Source: Paludibacter sp.
GTDB lineage: Bacteria; Bacteroidota; Bacteroidia; Bacteroidales; Paludibacteraceae
Direction of reading: 5' to 3'
DNA length: 52,131 nt
NCBI GenBank assembly: GCA_013426815.1
Contig: JACDZH010000002.1
Span: 1 to 52,131 of the forward strand
Shown: piece after piece, positions 17,810 to 26,120 of the stretch
Layout: every line of letters starts with the position of its first letter
How positions within the stretch are numbered: the first letter of the stretch is position 1
The notes under the pieces: model-generated
Told to the model about the DNA's origin: nothing
Seen by the model: the letters and a program-made list of their open reading frames with translations, nothing else
The model's database searches: none
Position numbers and translations under genes: made by a program

Positions 17810-18496
17810 ATGAATCAACCCATTCTCTCCCTTCAAGGCGTTAGTAAGGAATATCAATCGAAAGAAAGAACTTTTGCAGCTTTGAAGAACGTTAGCCTTA
17901 CCGTTGAAAAAGGCGAATACCTAGCTATTACTGGTAAATCAGGCAGCGGAAAATCTACTTTGCTGAATATGATTACAGGCATCGACCATCCAACTAGTGG
18001 AAAAGTATTGGTTGACGGGTTGACTATTGGTGAGTTAAGCGAGAGTAAACTAGCTAAATGGCGAGGTCAGCATATCGGTATTGTATTCCAATTTTTTCAA
18101 TTAATTCCTACGCTTACCATTAGCGAAAACTTATTACTTGCCATGGAATTTGTGGATGTAATTCCGGCTGCCAACCGTGCCAATAGGGTTACCGAACTTT
18201 TAACGCGAGTGGGAATAGCCGAACAGGCAAATAAGATGCCGTCGACTCTATCCGGTGGTGAACAACAGCGAGCAGCCATAGCACGGGCATTGGCTAATAA
18301 TCCTGAAATTATTGTTGCCGACGAACCAACTGGTAACCTCGATAGTAAAACTGCTGACTCCATCAATGCTATTTTCAGTAACTTAGCACAGTCGGGAAAA
18401 ACTGTTATTGTGGTTACGCACGAGAAAAATACGGATCTGAAATACCGTCGCATTGTGAACCTCAAAGATGGTGAAATTGAAATTCCAACTACTTAA
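17810..18496 (+). CDS. ABC transporter ATP-binding protein, MacB/LolD type
   Basis: The 228-aa ATPase has Walker [10 protein letters not shown] (42-50), Q-loop (FQFFQL near 94-98), signature LSGGEQQR (147-154), Walker B IIVADE (167-172) and an H-loop in VVTHEK. Size and sequence fit the MacB/LolD/FtsE class that partners with FtsX-type permeases, which work by mechanotransmission and not by classical import. The permease follows after 12 nt, the TonB receptor precedes by 34 nt. Expected at the inner-membrane cytoplasmic face. Whether the system extrudes a compound, moves lipoproteins or remodels the envelope cannot be told from sequence; the AraC/GyrI regulator favours small-molecule efflux. 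Confidence 0.92.
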   Translation: MNQPILSLQGVSKEYQSKERTFAALKNVSLTVEKGEYLAITGKSGSGKSTLLNMITGIDHPTSGKVLVDGLTIGELSESKLAKWRGQHIGIVFQFFQLIPTLTISENLLLAMEFVDVIPAANRANRVTELLTRVGIAEQANKMPSTLSGGEQQRAAIARALANNPEIIVADEPTGNLDSKTADSINAIFSNLAQSGKTVIVVTHEKNTDLKYRRIVNLKDGEIEIPTT

Positions 18497-18508
18497 AAAA
18501 TTACAGCT

Positions 18509-20878
18509 ATGAATATGAAACTAAAAAAGGCTTTCAGTGACTTGCTGATAAGTCCTAAGCGCACCTTGTTAGTGGTTTTTGCATTGGTTTTGGGTATTTG
18601 GGGTGTAGGTACGGTATATGTGTCTAATTTTATTATGACTAACGATCTGAATGCCAACTATCAAAGTACTATTCCAAGTCAATTGATTTTGCACTCGGAT
18701 CGGTTTGAAAAGCTTGATTTGAAGCAATTCAACAACCTTCCCGAAGTTGAAACGGCTGAACTCCGCGATTTTACATTGCAACGCGTCGAAATTTATCCGA
18801 ACGTATGGATTCCGCTTTTTCTCTATGGCGTTGACAATTTTGATGATATGAAACAGGCGCGAATTTTCTACGAAACAGGAAAGAAGATTCCAGATTCAGG
18901 AACCATCTTGATGGAACGCGATTGCAAAGGTGTAACATCAATTGATACAGGTGATTCCCCACGTGTACGTATTGGAAGCAAAATTACGCAAGTGACTGTT
19001 AGTGGTATATGTTTTGACCCTGCACAAGCTCCCGCCACTCAGGATGCATTTGTTTATGCTTATACCGATAAAAAAAGTTTCAGCCAAATTACGGGTTTAC
19101 CTTCTAACCGACGAATGATAATTCGTCTAAACAATGTATATTCCTCAGATGATGTAAAACGGGTTTCATATGGCTTGGTGAAAAAATTAAATGCACAAGG
19201 AATCGTCATTAGCTCTGTGGAAATACCCCTATTCAACGAGCATCCACACCAATGGCAATTAAACACCTTGATTTTCCTGATTGGAACAATAGGTTTACTG
19301 GCTTTTATCATGGGTGCAGTATTGGTTTCGCAACTTATGCGGTCGATTATGGCAAGTCAAGTTCGCCAAATCGGTATTCTGAAAGCTATTGGTGGTTCGC
19401 AATTTCAGATTTTTCAAATCTATATTGCTATGCTATTGTTGATGGGATTTATAGCAGGAATAATTGCAGTGCCATTATCAGTTATTAGTGGAAGTGCATT
19501 TTCACAATTCGTGGCAACTAAGCTGAACTTCAACATTCTGACTACTACTATTCCCCTGTCGGTGTACGCTATTTTAATTGCAGCCAGTTTATTTCTGCCC
19601 GTAGTTTTGTCTTTATCTATTTTAATCAAAGGCACGGCTATATCGGTGAAACAAGCCTTAAGCGATTATGGAATTTCGCAGAATGCAAATTCACGCGAAT
19701 CTAAAGCATTTAAAAAGTCGCATTTTTCGAATACCTTTAGATTGGCTGCCCGAAATTCAATGCGCAATAGTGGGCGACTGGCGGTAACAATATTAGCTAT
19801 GGCATTGGGTGTGGCAATTTTCAGCACTGGTTTCAATGTGAGGCAATCCTTATACAATCTGCTTTCGGATGTAAAAAACGAAATGCGCTACGATGTGCAA
19901 GTGGTGCTTAGTAAACAAGTTTCACGAGAAGAGGCGCTACTTCCATTCAAGTCGCTTGAAAACGTGAAACTCGTTCAAATGTGGAACGGCGGTAGGGGCG
20001 AAATACAATCTAAACTGCTTTCTACCAATAAAGGTGCAGGAATTGTGGCTCTTCCAACCAATACCGATTTGCTTAAAATGAAAATGATTCAAGGTTCATG
20101 GCTAGCGATGTCGTCCGATAATGAAATTGTAATGAACCAACAAGCTTGGGATATTTACAAACAACCAGCTTTAGGTTCGGAAGTGATATTGACCATCGAA
20201 AACCAAAATATCAAAACCCGATTAGTGGGCATTTCCGAGCAGTTTGAAAAGGCAAAAGTATATATGGATATTGATAAATATGATGCAGTTTTCAATCCGA
20301 ACCATTTGGTCAACAATATATTATTTGTTGCTAAAACAAATGATTATGAAAATGTTATAGCGATGAAGAAAAATATTGAAAAAGCCATTGTATCTACTGA
20401 TTTTCAGGTACTTTACGTGATGTCGCAAGCAGAAAGGGTGAAAATTATCTACGACCATTTGAATATCATACTCATGACCATTGTTTTTCTATCATTTCTG
20501 GTATTGATGGTAAGTGCTATCGGTATGGCATCGGCTACGGGTATTAATATTATGGAGCGAACGCGCGAAATTGGTGTAATGCGTGCCATTGGTGCAACTC
20601 CTCAAAAGATTTACTCGCTGTTTGTAATGGAAGGTATGATTACCAGTATTTTGAGTATCGGACTTGGTTTAATACTATCGGTGCCATTAAGTAAATTAGC
20701 AGCCATTTTCTTCGGAAATTTGATGTTGGGCAAAGAAGCCGTACTTCAATATGCCTTTAGTCCTTTAGGATTTGTAATTACAGTAGTGGTTACCATTTTA
20801 TTTGGATGGTTAGCGAGCCAAATTCCAGCTAAATCGGCAATTTTAGTTCCAACTCACAAAGCATTGTCTTACGAATAA
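18509..20878 (+). CDS. ABC transporter permease with two FtsX domains
   Basis: The 789-aa protein has an N-terminal membrane segment (TLLVVFALVLGIWGVG), a periplasmic domain, three membrane helices near 250-380 with the FtsX motif (QVRQIGILKAIGGSQFQIF), a second N-terminal-type helix near 420 (RNSGRLAVTILAMALGVA), a second periplasmic domain and three C-terminal helices with ERTREIGVMRAIGATPQKIYSLF. This is the duplicated FtsX/MacB-like layout. Start at 18509; 18515 is also an ATG. It forms the transporter with the ATPase immediately upstream. No TolC-like or membrane-fusion partner is in the operon, unlike MacAB. Confidence 0.9.
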   Translation: MNMKLKKAFSDLLISPKRTLLVVFALVLGIWGVGTVYVSNFIMTNDLNANYQSTIPSQLILHSDRFEKLDLKQFNNLPEVETAELRDFTLQRVEIYPNVWIPLFLYGVDNFDDMKQARIFYETGKKIPDSGTILMERDCKGVTSIDTGDSPRVRIGSKITQVTVSGICFDPAQAPATQDAFVYAYTDKKSFSQITGLPSNRRMIIRLNNVYSSDDVKRVSYGLVKKLNAQGIVISSVEIPLFNEHPHQWQLNTLIFLIGTIGLLAFIMGAVLVSQLMRSIMASQVRQIGILKAIGGSQFQIFQIYIAMLLLMGFIAGIIAVPLSVISGSAFSQFVATKLNFNILTTTIPLSVYAILIAASLFLPVVLSLSILIKGTAISVKQALSDYGISQNANSRESKAFKKSHFSNTFRLAARNSMRNSGRLAVTILAMALGVAIFSTGFNVRQSLYNLLSDVKNEMRYDVQVVLSKQVSREEALLPFKSLENVKLVQMWNGGRGEIQSKLLSTNKGAGIVALPTNTDLLKMKMIQGSWLAMSSDNEIVMNQQAWDIYKQPALGSEVILTIENQNIKTRLVGISEQFEKAKVYMDIDKYDAVFNPNHLVNNILFVAKTNDYENVIAMKKNIEKAIVSTDFQVLYVMSQAERVKIIYDHLNIILMTIVFLSFLVLMVSAIGMASATGINIMERTREIGVMRAIGATPQKIYSLFVMEGMITSILSIGLGLILSVPLSKLAAIFFGNLMLGKEAVLQYAFSPLGFVITVVVTILFGWLASQIPAKSAILVPTHKALSYE

Positions 20879-20896
20879 AAACAAACAAAAAAAAAC

Positions 20897-21338
20897 ATGA
20901 ATAAGCTAATTGTCATTCTATCAATCGTATTGCTTTTTGCAGTATTCAATATCTCGGTTCAAGCACAACAAAAAACGGACAATCTCATATTCAATTTAAG
21001 CGGATTTGCCGATAATTCAGGACAGGTATTAGTACAATTATTTCGCAAAACCGATAAAGTTCCCACAGAACCCTTCAAGGTGTTAAAAAGCCCAATTGCC
21101 AACTACAAAGCTGTTGTCGTTTTTTCACATCTTGAATACGGAGAGTATGCAGCCATTATCGTTCACGACCAGAATTCAAATGGTCACATCGACCACAGTT
21201 TGGGAATGCCCAGCGAACCGTTGGGTTTCTCTAATGGCTGTAAAATTATCACTTTTCTCTGGCATGCCATCTTTTGAAAAGTTGAGATTTAAGTATAGTG
21301 ATTTAGAAAAAAACATTTCGATTAAAATGAAAAATTAA
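20897..21338 (+). pseudogene. DUF2141 secreted protein, frameshifted at an A-run
   Basis: The first frame gives a signal peptide (to VQAQ) and a DUF2141-like domain (GQVLVQLFRK, YGEYAAIIVHDQNSNGHIDHSLGMPSEPLGFSN), then runs out at 21277. The family's C-terminus continues in the +1 frame as LSLFSGMPSFEKLRFKY and ends at 21338. Dropping one A from the run AAAA at 21242-21245 joins the two seamlessly into about 146 aa. So it is either a one-base insertion or a sequencing error. It closes the TonB receptor 2/ABC operon (18-nt gap); DUF2141 proteins are small beta-sandwich exported proteins of unknown role. Confidence 0.75.
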
Positions 21339-21754
21339 TTTTAATTTTTTGGACTGTACATGTATCTAAACGTGTTGTTACTGTTACTATTGTTGGCAAA
21401 TTTTGTAAATAAAGATGATGTTGATAGTAACATTAATAATTGTGTTTATCAGATAGAACTACTGCTTTATCTACCATTTTCCCTATTTAGTAATTTTTCC
21501 TAATTTGTGGCTTGCATTGGTGCACAAATTTTAAATAAATTATTGTGTTGAAAAACGGAGAAACACAATGTTGGAAAGTGCTTAAAGTAAGCCTTTTTCA
21601 TTAGAAAAAGCGAGTTTAAAGTATTTCAAATTTGTTTACGAAGAATATTATTAGCATGGTATTCGAAGAAATAGTATAAAAAACTTATTTCTTTATACTC
21701 TTAATAAATTGCTCTATAATCCAAGTTTCGAAATTACTATTTTTCAATAGCTTC
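21339..21754. other. Intergenic stretch between convergent genes, two hairpins
   Basis: No gene is seen. TGTTACTAT (21382-21390) pairs with ATAGTAACA (21424-21432) across a 33-nt loop. ATTGTGTT (21542-21549) pairs with AACACAAT (21562-21569) across 12 nt. Either could slow or end transcription between the convergent units, but neither has a clear U-run. Confidence 0.35.
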
Positions 21755-22166
21755 TTAAAAATTCGCTAAAAATTCTTCCAATGTTTGACCTTTCTCGTTT
21801 TTGAATATTAAATTGCCAAATTCCTCTTTCATAAGGTTTACATTAATATGTCCATTACCATCTTTCAAAATTTGATTACCCAAAATATCTTCCTCATAAG
21901 TTGCAATTTTCTCGCCGTTACCAATTTTTACAACAATATTCCCAAAAATGTCTTTTTCATAAGTTGCAATTTTCTGACCATTGCTATCTTCAACTACCTT
22001 ATTTCCAACTATATCTTTGGTAATAACCATAAGTTTATTTCCAGATTGGGCTTTCTACAAGGGTATCACCTATTAAGTCAGAGAAGGAAAGAGGATTTGT
22101 ACAAGTTTGTATAAAACCTAAAGTAGTTACAAACAGAAATCCAAATACTAAAAATATTTTTCTCAT
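21755..22166 (-). pseudogene. Secreted protein with 21-residue repeats, frameshifted
   Basis: On the minus strand an ATG at 22166 opens MRKIFLVFGFLFVTTLGFIQTC, a signal or lipoprotein-like leader, and reaches a stop after about 43 codons. A second frame overlaps the end and continues as SGNKLMVITKDIVGNKVVED to 21755. One indel near 22045 would join them. The body is three and a half copies of a 21-aa unit, best seen in KIATYEKDIFGN and KIATYEEDILGN; the DNA repeat has a 63-bp period (21894 and 21957). The unit resembles short beta-hairpin repeats but I cannot name the family. Frameshift or sequencing error cannot be told apart. Confidence 0.5.
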
Positions 22167-22229
22167 AATTGAATACATTTAAAGCGAGTTTATGACTTTT
22201 TTGCTTTTTGCCTATGAGGTGCTAAGATG

Positions 22230-22595
22230 TTAGTGACAGCTTTCAGTTTCCACAATTATTTTAAATTGAATAATCCTTTGTTTCATTTCTTGCAGTTGAA
22301 TAATTTTTTCTTCAATCAACAAAAGCTTTTCGTCTAAAACTCCCAATTTTTCATCATTTGTTATTTTATTATTGTACCATGCGTCCATTAATTGGGATAT
22401 TTCATTTATTGTAAAACCAATTGATTTTGCATCGCGCACCAATTTTAATTTCTAAACTGTTTGAACATCATAATGAAAATAATTGTTAGATGTTACACAT
22501 TCGTCTCTTTTACCTTTTATTAATCCCGATTTTTCATAAAATCGGATTGTATGGGCGGTAACGCCTGTTCGTTTTGATAATTCATTTATTAACAT
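22230..22595 (-). pseudogene. MerR-family regulator interrupted by an in-frame amber codon
   Basis: From the ATG at 22595 on the minus strand, 47 codons encode a MerR helix-turn-helix (MLINELSKRTGVTAHTIRFYEKSGLI). A TAG at 22452-22454 follows. The same frame then continues without any shift as KLKLVRDAKSIGFTINEISQL..., the second half of the MerR domain plus a coiled coil, ending at 22230. A family member would be about 120 aa, as here. The stop falls in the middle of the DNA-binding domain. Divergent position beside the SDR operon is typical of MerR control; if inactive, that operon has lost its regulator. A start at TTG/GTG after the stop would lack DNA binding. Confidence 0.75.
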
Positions 22596-22599
22596 TGTG

Positions 22600-22607
22600 C
22601 AAATATA
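22600..22607 (-). promoter_or_regulatory. -7 element (TATATTTG, minus strand) of the MerR gene
   Basis: The minus-strand octamer fits TAnnTTTG and ends only 4 nt before the ATG at 22595. A transcript from it would be leaderless or nearly so. Confidence 0.5.
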
Positions 22608-22675
22608 AGCAATTAATTATAAAAAAATACAAGTATAGACTTCACTCTAATGTTTTAGGTTTGTAAATCATATTG

Positions 22676-22683
22676 TATTTTTG
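22676..22683 (+). promoter_or_regulatory. -7 element (TATTTTTG) of the SDR operon
   Basis: The octamer fits TAnnTTTG and ends 25 nt before the ATG at 22709. It faces away from the MerR promoter, with about 70 bp between them that could hold a shared operator. Confidence 0.6.
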
Positions 22684-22708
22684 TAGAAAAATTTTAAATT
22701 TTAAAAAT

Positions 22709-23488
22709 ATGGCAACAGCTTTAATTACAGGAGCCTCTAATGGAATAGGATTAGAGTTAGCAAAAATACACGCCTCAAAAGGTGACGATTTAGTTTTAGT
22801 GGCAAGAAACGAAACTAAATTAAAAGTACTTAAAACGGAATTGGAGCAAAAGTTTAAAGTCAAAGTATTCGTTATTGGTAAAGACTTATCGGAGCAAAAT
22901 GCAGCTCAACAGGTATATGATGAAACCAAAAAACAAAATATTCAAATTGATTACTTAATTAACAATGCGGGTTTTGGCGACTTTGGAATGTTCGTTGAAA
23001 CTGATTGGAACAAAGAATTACAAATGATTAATCTGAATATTACTACTTTGACACAATTCACTAAATTGTATTTAAAGGATATGGTACAACGCAGAAAAGG
23101 TAGAATAATGAATGTGGCTTCAACCGCAGCTTTTCAATCGGTACCTACTATGGCAGTTTACTATGCAACAAAAGCTTTTGTGTTAAGTTTTTCAGAAGCT
23201 ATTGATAATGAAGTATCTGATAAGAGTATAAGCGTTACTGCACTTTGTCCCGGAGCAACCGAAAGTGGTTTTCAGGCAGCAGCAGCCATGGAAGAAAGTG
23301 CATTGGTAAAAGGTAAAAAATTACCTTCTTCAAAAGAAGTTGCGGAATATGGCTATAAAGCCATGATGAATGGAAAAACCGTAGCTATTCACAGTGTTAT
23401 GAATTGGTTGATGGCAAATTTGGTGAGATTTACACCAAGAGCATTAGTTGTAAAAATAACTCGAAAATTGCAAGATAAAGCACATTAA
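22709..23488 (+). CDS. Short-chain dehydrogenase/reductase (SDR)
   Basis: The protein is 259 aa from the ATG at 22709, chosen because the frame's earlier codons overlap the promoter. Cofactor motif TGASNGIG (residues about 7-14), NNAG (about 90), catalytic Ser in NVASTAAF and Tyr-x-x-x-Lys in YYATKAF are all present, so this is a classical SDR. Arg in VLVARNE after the second strand suggests NADP(H). It belongs to the DltE/YqjQ-like group by its start. It is followed after 1 nt by an SRPBCC protein and then a saccharopine-dehydrogenase-like protein, an operon that may act on one small lipophilic substrate. Control was probably by the now broken MerR gene. Confidence 0.9.
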   Translation: MATALITGASNGIGLELAKIHASKGDDLVLVARNETKLKVLKTELEQKFKVKVFVIGKDLSEQNAAQQVYDETKKQNIQIDYLINNAGFGDFGMFVETDWNKELQMINLNITTLTQFTKLYLKDMVQRRKGRIMNVASTAAFQSVPTMAVYYATKAFVLSFSEAIDNEVSDKSISVTALCPGATESGFQAAAAMEESALVKGKKLPSSKEVAEYGYKAMMNGKTVAIHSVMNWLMANLVRFTPRALVVKITRKLQDKAH

Positions 23489-23489
23489 A

Positions 23490-23921
23490 ATGAAAGAGTA
23501 TCATACCTCAATTATAATTAATACATCCGCCCTCAATGTTTGGAAGGAATTAACCAACTATAAAAAATATCCTGAATGGAACCCTATTGTAGGAGCATTG
23601 GAAGGTGAAATGAAAGAAGGTTTTCAAATTTCTACATATATCGTTCCATTGGGAAAAACCTATCATCCTACTATTTTGAGCTATAAAGAAAATAGGGAAT
23701 TGGTATGGAAAGGAAATCAATTGGCTGATTTTTTGATGGCAGGGAAACATTATTATCAGCTAGAAATAATCTCCGAATATCAAACCAAACTATTACATGG
23801 AGAGTATTTTACGGGGCTTTTTTCTTATTTTATCCCTGCATCGATGCTGGCAAAGATGAAAATAGCATTTGAGCAGCACAATATAATCCTAAAACAACGC
23901 ATTGAAAATGGAAAAAAATAA
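23490..23921 (+). CDS. SRPBCC (START/polyketide-cyclase fold) protein
   Basis: The 143-aa protein starts with the SRPBCC pattern HTSIIINTSALNVWKELTNYKKYPEWNPIV, continues with the central strand block and ends in a long C-terminal helix (MAKMKIAFEQHNIILKQRI). The W-N-P segment after strand 2 is characteristic. The fold has a deep hydrophobic cavity for lipids or cyclic compounds. It begins 1 nt after the SDR stop and overlaps the next gene by 14 nt, so all three are translated together. Enzyme or binding protein cannot be distinguished. Confidence 0.85.
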   Translation: MKEYHTSIIINTSALNVWKELTNYKKYPEWNPIVGALEGEMKEGFQISTYIVPLGKTYHPTILSYKENRELVWKGNQLADFLMAGKHYYQLEIISEYQTKLLHGEYFTGLFSYFIPASMLAKMKIAFEQHNIILKQRIENGKK

Positions 23922-24915
23922 GATTTTGGTTTACGGTGCAGGGGGCTTTATGGGACAGCTATTTCTAAAAACGATACAAAATCAACACTTCGATATTGTT
24001 TTGGGTTCTCGAAATAGCTTTGTTACCAATTATCCCCTTCGCGTTTTTTCTTTGGATTACAAATCCATAGTGATTGAAAATATTAAAGATATTAAGTTGG
24101 TTATAAACCTTGCCGGACCATTTAAGTTTACAAACATACAAATGGTGGAGGCTTGTATCGAAAATGGAACGCATTATATAGATATTGCAGGCGAAATGCC
24201 CGAATTGGAAGCTGTTTTTAAATTTAACGAAATGGCTAAAAATGCGAATATTATGTTAATGCCCGGAGCTGGATTTGGAGTTGTTCCTACAGATTTGGTA
24301 GCTAATTTAGCTAAGCAAAAACTACCTGATGCAACCCATCTCAAAATTGCGTATGTTACCAATGGTGGAGCATCGCGAGGAACATTAAAAACAATTCTGG
24401 CAGATATAAATAAGGAGGGTGTTGTTTTAGAAAATGGATTTTACAAAAAAGCCATGCCAGCTTTTAAATCCTTTGTTTTACAAGCAAATAACCTGAAATT
24501 TAATTTGGTATATAATCCGTGGCGAGCCGATTTGTTCTCTGCAAAGTTATCTACCGGCATCCAAAACATTGAAACATTTTCAAATTTTCCGGTTTTTATA
24601 ATTAAAATGATGCACGGAAAACTACTTTGCTTAAGAGATCTTATGCTAAAAAGATTGATCAACTTTTTGCCAGTAGGTCCGTCAGACAAGCAACTTCAAA
24701 AAGGAAACACCATTTGCTATGCTGAAGTAATAAATTCAAAAGGAGAAAAGGCAACAAGTATTTTGTATGGACCAGAAGCATATATTTTTACCGCATATAC
24801 ATTAATTGCCATTGCATCCAAAATAATCCAGAATGATTTCAAAAATGGTTATAATACGCCGAATTTATACGGGGCAGAATTGTTGAAAAGCATTCCTGGT
24901 ATTAGCGTCGAATAA
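23908..24915 (+). CDS. Saccharopine dehydrogenase-like NAD(P)-binding protein
   Basis: The protein is 335 aa from the ATG at 23908; a TTG at 23902 adds two codons. The Rossmann motif GAGGFMGQ at about 10-17 is followed by the family's INLAGPF and ACIENGTHYIDIAGE blocks and MPGAGFGVVPTDL, all hallmarks of the saccharopine-dehydrogenase/trans-acting enoyl reductase family. Lysine-pathway function is unlikely for such a lone gene; other members reduce lipids or polyketides. The overlap with the SRPBCC gene and the SDR before it suggest a three-step redox modification of a hydrophobic compound, which is inference. Confidence 0.85.
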   Translation: MEKNKILVYGAGGFMGQLFLKTIQNQHFDIVLGSRNSFVTNYPLRVFSLDYKSIVIENIKDIKLVINLAGPFKFTNIQMVEACIENGTHYIDIAGEMPELEAVFKFNEMAKNANIMLMPGAGFGVVPTDLVANLAKQKLPDATHLKIAYVTNGGASRGTLKTILADINKEGVVLENGFYKKAMPAFKSFVLQANNLKFNLVYNPWRADLFSAKLSTGIQNIETFSNFPVFIIKMMHGKLLCLRDLMLKRLINFLPVGPSDKQLQKGNTICYAEVINSKGEKATSILYGPEAYIFTAYTLIAIASKIIQNDFKNGYNTPNLYGAELLKSIPGISVE

Positions 24916-25229
24916 TATCAATAATGTGTTCAGGGTTTTTAAAAGTAAATAAGAAAAGGCAAAATGTGATTATTTACATTATGGTAATTTTTATATAAAA
25001 TAGATTTACAATATTTGCATATAAAATTAGAACATTGGCAATTATGGCGTGAGTTTTTTTGTAAAAAATTTTTATTTTAAATAAAATTCAGTCGCTAGAA
25101 TTACCCTCATGAAAAACCAGTTTGTTAATTTTTTCTCTTTACTAATATTTATTTCTCATAATGCTCTTTTAAAACAATTTATAAAAAGCCTCCTATTTTA
25201 TTCACTGCTTAAAAACTATAATTAAAATT
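24916..25229. other. Intergenic stretch, no gene identified
   Basis: The 314 bases are very AT-rich. A 38-codon frame from about 25110 begins with a signal-like MKNQFVNFFSLLIF and may be a chance frame or a relic. An AATATTTG at 25010-25017 is close to the -7 consensus but far from the next start. I see no firm feature. Confidence 0.3.
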
Positions 25230-26102
25230 ATGCAATTAATTATCACTAATTTACAGAAAACTTACAGTAATGGAGTTCATGCACTTAACGATGTATCGTT
25301 GACAATTGATACGGGTTTGTTTGGTTTGCTTGGTCCAAATGGGGCAGGTAAATCGTCGTTAATGCGCACTTTAGCTACACTACAGAATGCTGACAGTGGT
25401 ACCATTCAGTTTGGCGATATCGATGTATTGAACAATAAAGACGAACTTCGAAAAGTGTTGGGTTATTTGCCTCAAGAGTTTGGAGTATATCCAAAAACTT
25501 CAGCCATTGATTTATTAGATCATTTAGCTGTGCTGAAGGGATTTAATAAACTCAACGAACGTAAGGATATGATTGATAACTTACTGAATAAAGTGAATTT
25601 GTACGAACATCGTAAAAAAAATGTAAGCAGTTATAGTGGTGGTATGCGCCAACGATTTGGAATTGCTCAGTGTTTAATTGGCACTCCAAAACTTATTATT
25701 GTGGATGAGCCAACAGCTGGATTAGATCCTGGAGAAAGGAATCGATTTTATAATATCTTAAGTGAAATTGGCGAGAATATTATTGTCATTTTATCAACTC
25801 ACATTGTACAGGATGTACATGTTTTGTGCCCACAAATGGCAATAATCAATCAAGGAAAACTGCTATATAGTGGAAGCACCGACGACACTTTGAAACAAAT
25901 AAAAGGCAAAGTATGGGAGAGAAAAGTAGAAAAATCAGAACTTGCTGAATACAAAGAAAAATATCAGATTATATCAGATAAATTAGTTGGCGGAAAGCCA
26001 CATATTCATGTTTTTTCGGATAATAAATTAGAAAGTGGATTCAGCAAAACTGAAGAAAACCTCGAAGATGTATTTTTTGCAAAAATAAACCAGTTAATTT
26101 AA
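25230..26102 (+). CDS. ABC transporter ATP-binding protein, ABC-2 type
   Basis: The 290-aa ATPase has Walker A GPNGAGKSS (residues about 35-43), a Q-loop (YLPQEFG), signature YSGGMRQR (about 136-143), Walker B LIIVDEPTAGLDP and an H-loop in LSTHIVQD. The C-terminal 70 residues after the ATPase core are typical of ABC-2 exporter ATPases. It is 18 nt upstream of the permease/M1 fusion and is its obvious energy partner. It is a different class from the ATPase at 17810. Substrate unknown. Confidence 0.92.
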   Translation: MQLIITNLQKTYSNGVHALNDVSLTIDTGLFGLLGPNGAGKSSLMRTLATLQNADSGTIQFGDIDVLNNKDELRKVLGYLPQEFGVYPKTSAIDLLDHLAVLKGFNKLNERKDMIDNLLNKVNLYEHRKKNVSSYSGGMRQRFGIAQCLIGTPKLIIVDEPTAGLDPGERNRFYNILSEIGENIIVILSTHIVQDVHVLCPQMAIINQGKLLYSGSTDDTLKQIKGKVWERKVEKSELAEYKEKYQIISDKLVGGKPHIHVFSDNKLESGFSKTEENLEDVFFAKINQLI

Positions 26103-26120
26103 TCGATAAATGATAAAGTT

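Noticed and set aside
25110-25226. Small gene of 38 codons with a signal-like start
   Set aside because: Low complexity and very AT-rich with no promoter element at a fitting distance; treated as chance.
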